From positions 1-64,000 of the forward strand of contig JBFWVF010000007.1 of assembly GCA_050246875.1 (NCBI GenBank): DNA of 64,000 nt. The letters are read 5' to 3'. This stretch comes from SHWB01 sp050246875 (GTDB taxonomy: Bacteria; Pseudomonadota; Alphaproteobacteria; UBA6615). Of this stretch, positions 58,839 to 64,000 are shown piece by piece. The stretch's first letter is position 1. Each line of letters begins with the position of its first letter. Below the pieces are notes generated by a model. That model saw only the letters and a list, made by a program, of their open reading frames with translations. It did not search any database and was not told the DNA's origin. The position numbers and the translations under genes were made by a program.

Positions 58839-59768
58839 GTGATCGTCGTCTTCGGCTCGCTCAACCTCGACCTCGTCTTCCGCGTCGCGTCCCTGCCGCG
58901 CGCCGGTGAAACCGTCCTGACCGCCAGCGTCGACCGCGTTCCTGGCGGCAAGGGCGCCAACCAGGCGCTCGCCGCCCGCCGTGCGGCGCCGTCGCTGCCC
59001 GTCGCCTTCGTCGGCGCCGCCGGTCGCGACGAGTGGGCGGGTGCGGCAACAGCCCTCCTCGCTGCCGATGGCGTCGACCTCGGCCGGCTCGACCGCATCG
59101 ATGCGGCGACGGGCTGTGCAGCAGTACTGGTCGACAGCCGCGGCGAGAACGCCATCGTCGTCGCCTCCGGCGCCAATCGCCATGCCCGGGCCGCCGCGGT
59201 TCCCGACAGCCTCCTCGGTCCTGCCTCGACTGTCGTACTGCAGATGGAGGTGCCGGCCGCCGAGAATCGCGCCGTCATTGCGCGGTCCCGCGCGCGCGGC
59301 GCCCGCATCGTGCTCAATGTCGCACCGGCCGCGCCCGTCGACGCCATGACACTCGATGCCGTCGACGTGCTCTGCGTGAATGAAGGCGAAGCCCGGGCCG
59401 TCTCGATCGGTCTAGGCCTGGCCCCCGATACGCCGAGCGATCTCGCGCGCGAACTGGCGACCCGGCACCACCTGGCCTGCATCGTCACACTGGGTGGACG
59501 CGGCTGCCTTGCCGCCACGCCGGAAGCCAGTTGGACCTTGCCGGCCTTTCCCGTCCGGCCGGTCGACACGACGGGCGCGGGCGACGCCTTCGTCGGCACG
59601 CTCGCCGCCGGTCTTGCGACAGGCGCCAGCCTGCCGGCGGCACTGCGACGCGCCGGCGTCGCCGGCGCGCTTGCCTGCACCGTCCCCGGCGCCCAGACGT
59701 CCCTTCCGTACGCCGCGGCGATCGATGCGATTCTTGCTGAGGCCCCTGAGCCTCTAAGGACGAACTGA
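58839..59768 (+). CDS. Ribokinase-like PfkB-family carbohydrate kinase
   Basis: A 309-residue protein with MIVVFGSLNLDLVFRVASLP, GGKGANQALAARR (substrate loop), LQMEVPAAEN, and the catalytic DTTGAGDAFVGTLAAGL. Closest to ribokinases, but no ribose genes are adjacent and the sugar is not certain. It starts with GTG 18 bp after usp, probably the same transcript. Confidence 0.88.
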   Translation: MIVVFGSLNLDLVFRVASLPRAGETVLTASVDRVPGGKGANQALAARRAAPSLPVAFVGAAGRDEWAGAATALLAADGVDLGRLDRIDAATGCAAVLVDSRGENAIVVASGANRHARAAAVPDSLLGPASTVVLQMEVPAAENRAVIARSRARGARIVLNVAPAAPVDAMTLDAVDVLCVNEGEARAVSIGLGLAPDTPSDLARELATRHHLACIVTLGGRGCLAATPEASWTLPAFPVRPVDTTGAGDAFVGTLAAGLATGASLPAALRRAGVAGALACTVPGAQTSLPYAAAIDAILAEAPEPLRTN

Positions 59769-59857
59769 CTGGCCGATGGTTGTCACGCCGCGGCCCCTGC
59801 GCTTCAGTAGCGCGGCCGGCCGGCGAACAGGCCGTCGCAGCAGGGAAAGCCGCCGCC

Positions 59858-60721
59858 ATGATCCTCGTCACCGGCGCTTCGGGCGCCACCGGCGTCCATG
59901 TCATCCGCCAGATGGTCCGCAGGGGCGCCGAGGTGCGCGCGCTGTCGCATTCGGAGGCCGGCGCCGGACGCGCGCGGGCGGCGGGCGCGAGCGAGGTCGC
60001 CATGGGCGACATGCGCGTCGCCGACGATGTCGCCCGTGCGCTCGCCGGTATCGATATCGTCTATCACATCTATCCGGCGCTGCAGGAGGACGAGGACAGC
60101 GTCGGCATCCGCATCGTCGACCAGGCGCGGGGGGCGGGCGTGCGGCGCTTCGTGTTCCACTCGGTCATCCGCCCGCAGGTCGAGGCGATGCCGTATCACT
60201 GGAAGAAGATGCGGGTCGAGGAGGCGCTGTTCGCCTCCGGCCTGCCCTACGTCGTCCTCCAACCGTCGATGTACATGCAGAACATCCGCGGCGAATGGCC
60301 GTCGATCGTCAAGGACGGCGTCTATCCGCGCTATTACTCGCCGCATCGCAAGATGAACGTCGTCGACCTCGATGATGTCGGCGAGGCGGCCGCCATTGCC
60401 GTCACCGAGGACCGGCTGGACAACGGCGTCTTCGAACTGGGCGGCCCGGAATCGCTGACCCATGCCGAGATGGCCGCGATCCTGACCCGCGTGCTCGGCC
60501 GGCCGGTGCGGGCCGAGGGCCGTCCGCTCGAAGACGGCATCGCCGCGATGAAGGCGCGCGGCGCGCCGGCCTACATGATCGACAATTTCGCCGTGCTGAG
60601 CCGCACCGCCGACGCGCTCGGCGTGCCGGGCAACGGCGTCGTGCATCGCGCCATCATCGGCCGGGAACTGACGCGCTTCGAGGACTTCGCGCGCAAGTTC
60701 GCGACGGAGATGGCCGGCTAG
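59858..60721 (+). CDS. NmrA/SDR-a5-like NAD(P)-binding protein
   Basis: A 287-residue atypical SDR: MILVTGASGATGVHVIRQMV and the pattern of NmrA-type NAD(P)H-sensing or quinone-reductase-like proteins (FVFHSVIRPQVEAMPYHWKK, YVVLQPSMYMQNIRGEW, VVDLDDVGEAAAIAV, FELGGPESLTHAEMA). The Tyr-x3-Lys pair is not in the canonical place, so a regulatory or reductase role is open. It shares a CTAG stop with the convergent thioesterase gene. Start ATG 59858 gives the dinucleotide-binding N-terminus. Confidence 0.85.
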   Translation: MILVTGASGATGVHVIRQMVRRGAEVRALSHSEAGAGRARAAGASEVAMGDMRVADDVARALAGIDIVYHIYPALQEDEDSVGIRIVDQARGAGVRRFVFHSVIRPQVEAMPYHWKKMRVEEALFASGLPYVVLQPSMYMQNIRGEWPSIVKDGVYPRYYSPHRKMNVVDLDDVGEAAAIAVTEDRLDNGVFELGGPESLTHAEMAAILTRVLGRPVRAEGRPLEDGIAAMKARGAPAYMIDNFAVLSRTADALGVPGNGVVHRAIIGRELTRFEDFARKFATEMAG

Positions 60722-61161
60722 CGCCGCTGCGCGTCGACGTCGGTGAAGGCGTAGACCGCCTCGGCGGTGGCGACGACGGTGCCCTCGCCGTCGCGTACCT
60801 CGCCGCGCGCGAAATAGAGGCGCCGACCGGCCTTGGTGACGCGCGCCTCGCAGACCAGGCGGTCACCCTTCGCGCGGCCGAGGAAGTTGGTGGTCAGCGA
60901 TACCGTGGCGTTGCCGCGGCGCCTGGCCGGATCGGGCTCGAAGATGCCGGCGAAGCCGGTGGTCGCGTCGAGCAGCGTCGCCAGCACGCCGCCATGCACG
61001 CCGCCCTGGCGGTTGCGATGCTGCGCGGTGACCTGCACCTCGATGCGGGCGTAGTCCTTCTCCCACCCCGTCAGCAGGAAACCGAGCACACCGTTGAGCC
61101 CCTCGCCCAGCGGTGTCGGATTCTCCGGCGACGGTGCCGTCACGTTCGCATAACCGGACAT
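60718..61161 (-). CDS. PaaI-family (hotdog fold) thioesterase
   Basis: A 147-residue hotdog protein: HRNRQGGVHGGVLATLLDATTGFAG carries the HGG-type motif and catalytic Asp region. VSLTTNFLGRAKGDRLVCEARVTKAGRRLYFARGEV completes the beta-sheet. Cleaves acyl-CoA thioesters; substrate unknown. It converges on the NmrA-like gene. Confidence 0.88.
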   Translation of the reverse strand: MSGYANVTAPSPENPTPLGEGLNGVLGFLLTGWEKDYARIEVQVTAQHRNRQGGVHGGVLATLLDATTGFAGIFEPDPARRRGNATVSLTTNFLGRAKGDRLVCEARVTKAGRRLYFARGEVRDGEGTVVATAEAVYAFTDVDAQRR

Positions 61162-61248
61162 TGCGCCCTGCCCCCTGCCACGATGGGCCGCCTCTATGCC
61201 CGAGCCGGCGCGCCCGGTCGAGACGTTCGCGCAGGCGGAGCGATGTGG

Positions 61249-61255
61249 CTAGACT
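61249..61255 (+). promoter_or_regulatory. Candidate -10 (CTAGACT) of the aminotransferase gene
   Basis: CTAGACT lies 36 bp before the ATG at 61292 and matches the recurring CTAGnnT pattern. No clear -35. Confidence 0.3.
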
Positions 61256-61291
61256 GCGCGCCCGTCCGTTCCGCGTGCCGGAAACCGCCCG

Positions 61292-62470
61292 ATGACCGCC
61301 AGCGCCCGCCCCGCCGACCTGCCGATCCGCCCGGCCATCGCCGCACTCGAGGGGTCGCTGATCCGCGAGGTCGCCGAGGCCAACATCGGGCGCGACGACG
61401 TCATCGCGCTGTGGTTCGGCGAGCCCGACGAGGCGACGCCGCAGTTCATCAAGGACGCGGCGACCGCCGCGCTCGCCGCCGACAAGGTGTTCTACACGCA
61501 GAACCGCGGCATCCCCGAACTGCGGACGGCGCTGGCGCGCTACGCCACCGGCCTGCACGGACGCCCGCTCGACGTCGACCGCGTCACGGTCACCTGCTCG
61601 GGCATGAACGCCCTGATGCTGGTCTCGCAGGCCCTCGTCGAGCCCGGCGACAACGTCGTCGTGGTCGTGCCGATGTGGCCGAACTTCCGCATGACCGTGG
61701 CGATCATGGGCGGCGAGGCGCGCCTCGTGCCCCTCGCGCCGGACGAGGCCGGCCGCTGGCAACTCGATCTCGACCGCCTGTTCGACGCCTGCGACGGGCG
61801 CACCAGGGCGGTGTTCGTCAATTCGCCCGGCAACCCCACGGGCTGGGTGATGCCGGCGACGCAGCAGGCGGCCCTGCTCGCCGAGGCGCGGCGGCGCGGG
61901 CTGTGGGTGGTGTCGGACGAGGTCTACGTGCGCCTCGCCTACGACGCGCCGCGGGCGCCGTCATTCCTCGACGTCGCGGCACCGGACGACCGCGTGATCG
62001 TCGTCAACAGTTTCTCGAAATCCTGGTCGATGACCGGCTGGCGGCTGGGCTGGCTGACCCACCCGGCGGCGCTCGGCGATGCCTTCTCCAAGCTCAACGA
62101 ATTCAACGTCGCCGCCCCCGCCGCCTTCGTGCAGCACGCCGGCGTCGTCGCGGTCGAGCAGGGCGAGCCTTTCGTGGCGGCGATGGTCGATCGCTACCGG
62201 CATAACCGCGACCTCGTCTTTCAGCGCCTCGCCGGCATGCGCCGGGTCAGGCTGGCGCGGCCCGAGGGCGCGTTCTATGCCTTCTTCCGGCTCGACGGCA
62301 TGAGCGACTCGGTAGCCACGGCGAAGGCGTTGATCGAGCGCACCGGCGTCGGCCTCGCGCCCGGCCTGGCCTTCGGACCGGCCGGCGAGGGCTGGCTGCG
62401 ACTGTGCTTTGCGTCCCGTGCCGAAACCCTGTCGGCGGCGCTGGACAGGCTGCAGCCGGAATTCGATTGA
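61292..62470 (+). CDS. Class I/II PLP-dependent aminotransferase
   Basis: A 392-residue fold-type I enzyme with NSPGNPTGWVMP, Asp209 in VVSDEVYVRLAYDAP and the PLP lysine Lys243 in NSFSKSWSMTGWRLGWL. The family includes aspartate and aromatic aminotransferases; specificity cannot be read from sequence. The denD-like gene follows 33 bp later on the same strand and may be co-transcribed. Confidence 0.92.
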   Translation: MTASARPADLPIRPAIAALEGSLIREVAEANIGRDDVIALWFGEPDEATPQFIKDAATAALAADKVFYTQNRGIPELRTALARYATGLHGRPLDVDRVTVTCSGMNALMLVSQALVEPGDNVVVVVPMWPNFRMTVAIMGGEARLVPLAPDEAGRWQLDLDRLFDACDGRTRAVFVNSPGNPTGWVMPATQQAALLAEARRRGLWVVSDEVYVRLAYDAPRAPSFLDVAAPDDRVIVVNSFSKSWSMTGWRLGWLTHPAALGDAFSKLNEFNVAAPAAFVQHAGVVAVEQGEPFVAAMVDRYRHNRDLVFQRLAGMRRVRLARPEGAFYAFFRLDGMSDSVATAKALIERTGVGLAPGLAFGPAGEGWLRLCFASRAETLSAALDRLQPEFD

Positions 62471-62503
62471 ACGCGCGGACACGCGCGAGGGAGGAACGGG
62501 TCG

Positions 62504-63490
62504 ATGAAGATCGTGATCACGGGCGGCGCCGGCATGCTCGGCCGCAAGCTGGCCGAACGCCTGCTGGCCATGGGCGAGGCGACGGGGCCGGACGGCCGCA
62601 AGGCGAAGATCGACCGCCTCGTGCTGTTCGACACCGTCGTGCCGGACGACCTGTTCGCCGCCGACGCGCGCGTCGTCCGCCAGGCGGGCGACATCGCCGA
62701 TTCCGCCACGGTGTCGCGCCTGATCGATGGCGCAACCGACTCCGTCTTCCACTTCGCCGCCGTGGTCAGCGGCGGCGCCGAGGCCGATTTCGACCTCGGC
62801 TGGCGGGTCAATCTCGACGGCGGTCGCCTCGTGCTGGAAGCGGCGCGCGCCGGCGGCCGGCGGCCGCGCGTGCTGTTCACCAGTTCGCTCGCCGTCTACG
62901 GCGGCGAGGTGGCGATCGACGACCGCACGCCGCTGACGCCGCAGACCAGCTACGGCGCCCAGAAGGCGATCGGCGAACTGATGGTCAACGACTACACGCG
63001 CAAGGGCTTCGTCGACGGCCGTAGCGTGCGCCTGCCGACCATCGTCGTGCGTCCCGGCGCGCCCAACCGCGCCGCTTCCGGTTTCGCATCGTCGATCCTG
63101 CGCGAACCGCTGACCGGCAAGCGCGCGGTCTGCCCGGTGCATCCGCAGACGCGCATGCTGATCCTGACGCCGCGCAACGCCGTCGAAGCCTTCATCCACC
63201 TGCACGAGCTGGACGGCGCCGCGCTGGGGCCGAACCGCGCGGTTCAGCTCAACGGCATCTCGCCGTCGATGGAGGAGCTGGCGGCGGGGCTGGGACGGGC
63301 CGCCGGCGAAGGCGCCGCGGCGCGCATCGACTGGCAGCCGGACGCGGCGATCCAGAAGATCGTCGACTCCTGGCCGCAGTTCGCCGACTGCGAGCGCGCG
63401 CGCCGGCTGGGCTTCCCGGTCGACGCCTCGGTCGATGCGGTGATCGCCGCCTTCGTCGAGGACGACCTCGGCGGCCGGATCGCGAGGTAG
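62504..63490 (+). CDS. denD: NAD-dependent epimerase/dehydratase, D-erythronate dehydrogenase-like
   Basis: A 328-residue extended SDR: MKIVITGGAGMLGRKLAERL, FHFAAVVSGGAEADFDLGWRVN, catalytic Tyr150-x3-Lys154 (SYGAQKAIGEL), RLPTIVVRPGAPNRAASGFAS. This pattern matches DenD, which oxidises D-erythronate at C2 to start its catabolism. The usual partners (OtnK-type kinase, OtnC/OtnI) are not in the window, so the pathway assignment is tentative. Confidence 0.85.
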   Translation: MKIVITGGAGMLGRKLAERLLAMGEATGPDGRKAKIDRLVLFDTVVPDDLFAADARVVRQAGDIADSATVSRLIDGATDSVFHFAAVVSGGAEADFDLGWRVNLDGGRLVLEAARAGGRRPRVLFTSSLAVYGGEVAIDDRTPLTPQTSYGAQKAIGELMVNDYTRKGFVDGRSVRLPTIVVRPGAPNRAASGFASSILREPLTGKRAVCPVHPQTRMLILTPRNAVEAFIHLHELDGAALGPNRAVQLNGISPSMEELAAGLGRAAGEGAAARIDWQPDAAIQKIVDSWPQFADCERARRLGFPVDASVDAVIAAFVEDDLGGRIAR

Positions 63491-63497
63491 CCCGCCG

Positions 63498-64000
63498 TCA
63501 GGCGGGCACCTGGACCAGCGCGGTCACCGGCACGTCGAGCTTCGCGCGCCCGCCGAGGCCATCGAGTTCGATGATGAAGGCGGCGGCGCGGACGTCGGCG
63601 CCGAGCCGGCGCAGCAGGGCCAGCGTCGCCGCCACCGTGCCGCCGGTCGCCAGCAGGTCGTCGATGACGATGACGCGCTGACCCTTCTTCACCGCATCGG
63701 CCTGCACCTCGATCGTGTCGGAACCATACTCCAGGTCGTAGGTATGGCTGATGGTCGCGCCGGGCAGCTTGCCCTTCTTGCGCACCATCACGAAGCCGCA
63801 GCCGAGCTGCAGGGCCAGCGGCGCGGCGACGAGGAAGCCCCGGCTCTCGATGCCGACCAGCAGGTCGGGCGTGTGCTGGCGGGTCGCCACGGCCAGCAGG
63901 TCGACCGTATGCCGCCACGCCTGCGGGTGCGCCAGGAGCGTTGAAATATCGTAGAAAAGTATGCCCGGCTTGGGAAAATCCGGGATCGTGCGGATGTGGG
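63498..64000 (-). CDS. apt: Adenine phosphoribosyltransferase (5' end outside window)
   Basis: The frame is open from the stop at 63498 to the right edge. Visible sequence begins IRTIPDFPKPGILFYDISTL, then LLVGIESRGFLVAAPLALQLG, MVRKKGKLPG and the PRPP-binding VIVIDDLLATGGTVAATLALL. It salvages adenine to AMP. Only the first few codons are missing. The apparent internal start at 63890 is not the true one because conserved residues continue upstream. Confidence 0.93.
   Translation of the reverse strand, partial: HIRTIPDFPKPGILFYDISTLLAHPQAWRHTVDLLAVATRQHTPDLLVGIESRGFLVAAPLALQLGCGFVMVRKKGKLPGATISHTYDLEYGSDTIEVQADAVKKGQRVIVIDDLLATGGTVAATLALLRRLGADVRAAAFIIELDGLGGRAKLDVPVTALVQVPA

Noticed and set aside
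63498..63890. Short apt starting at 63890
   Set aside because: Conserved Apt residues (PDFPKPGILFYDIS) continue upstream in frame to the window edge, so the true start is outside.

Overview
The window is a high-GC chromosomal segment (about 70% G+C by eye) from an alphaproteobacterium, most likely a Rhodospirillales-type organism. Evidence: a C4-pathway 5-aminolevulinate synthase (hemA), the syntenic block ffh–rpsP–rimM–trmD–rplS–leuC–leuD–leuB–asd, the block dapF–mtaB–ftsY–yciB, a DUF2336 protein and an RT0821-type lipoprotein. I found no rRNA, tRNA, CRISPR array, transposase or prophage.

Layout. 1–4473 (minus) is the N-terminal 1,491 codons of a very large RTX repeat protein that runs off the left edge. 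A DUF2336 protein, a small convergent ORF and yciB–ftsY–mtaB–dapF follow (4.8–10 kb), then an XRE regulator. 11–15 kb is the plus-strand translation/SRP block (ffh, a VOC protein, rpsP, rimM, trmD, rplS), closed by a strong hairpin. 15.2–18.6 kb holds two tandem minus-strand genes for exported caspase-fold (C14) proteins. They share a nearly identical N-terminal half but carry different C-terminal domains: a cyclophilin in one, an FGE-sulfatase/SUMF1 domain in the other. 18.9–25.1 kb is leucine and aspartate-family biosynthesis (leuC, leuD, leuB, asd), interrupted by a reversed pair of TM2 genes, a small exported protein and a DUF962 protein. 25.1–30.3 kb has two paralogous exported four-cysteine proteins of unknown function, a QueG-like 4Fe-4S protein, a ketopantoate reductase-like gene, an oxalyl-CoA-synthetase-like ligase and a small hypothetical gene. 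30.5–34.8 kb has a PAS–GGDEF(degenerate)–EAL protein, fhs and sodB. 35–40.5 kb is a dense RNA-modification cluster (tadA; rluB, rsmD, tlyA, rlmD-like). 40.5–50.7 kb has an SDR, two small conserved proteins, pdxH, a lipoprotein, a methyltransferase, a YihY protein, fabI–aroC, an AhpD-like protein, a PadR regulator and two tandem EamA transporters. At 50.7–51.1 kb a short AT-rich islet encodes an 87-residue membrane protein. The right end has a bicupin, hemA, a class III aminotransferase, an alpha carbonic anhydrase, manC/algA, a USP–PfkB pair, an NmrA-like protein, a PaaI thioesterase, a class I aminotransferase, a denD-like dehydrogenase and a 5'-truncated apt.

Themes. Tandem duplication recurs: the caspase, TM2, four-Cys and EamA gene pairs, the bicupin, and an exact 270-bp repeat inside the RTX gene. 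Genes are tightly packed. Start/stop overlaps are common, and four convergent pairs share one CTAG tetranucleotide as both stop codons. Several transcription units have a CTAG-containing -10 element. Two families of dispersed palindromic repeats lie between genes. The most unusual item is the caspase pair, which looks like one secreted protease scaffold given different C-terminal partners after a duplication that included the upstream region.
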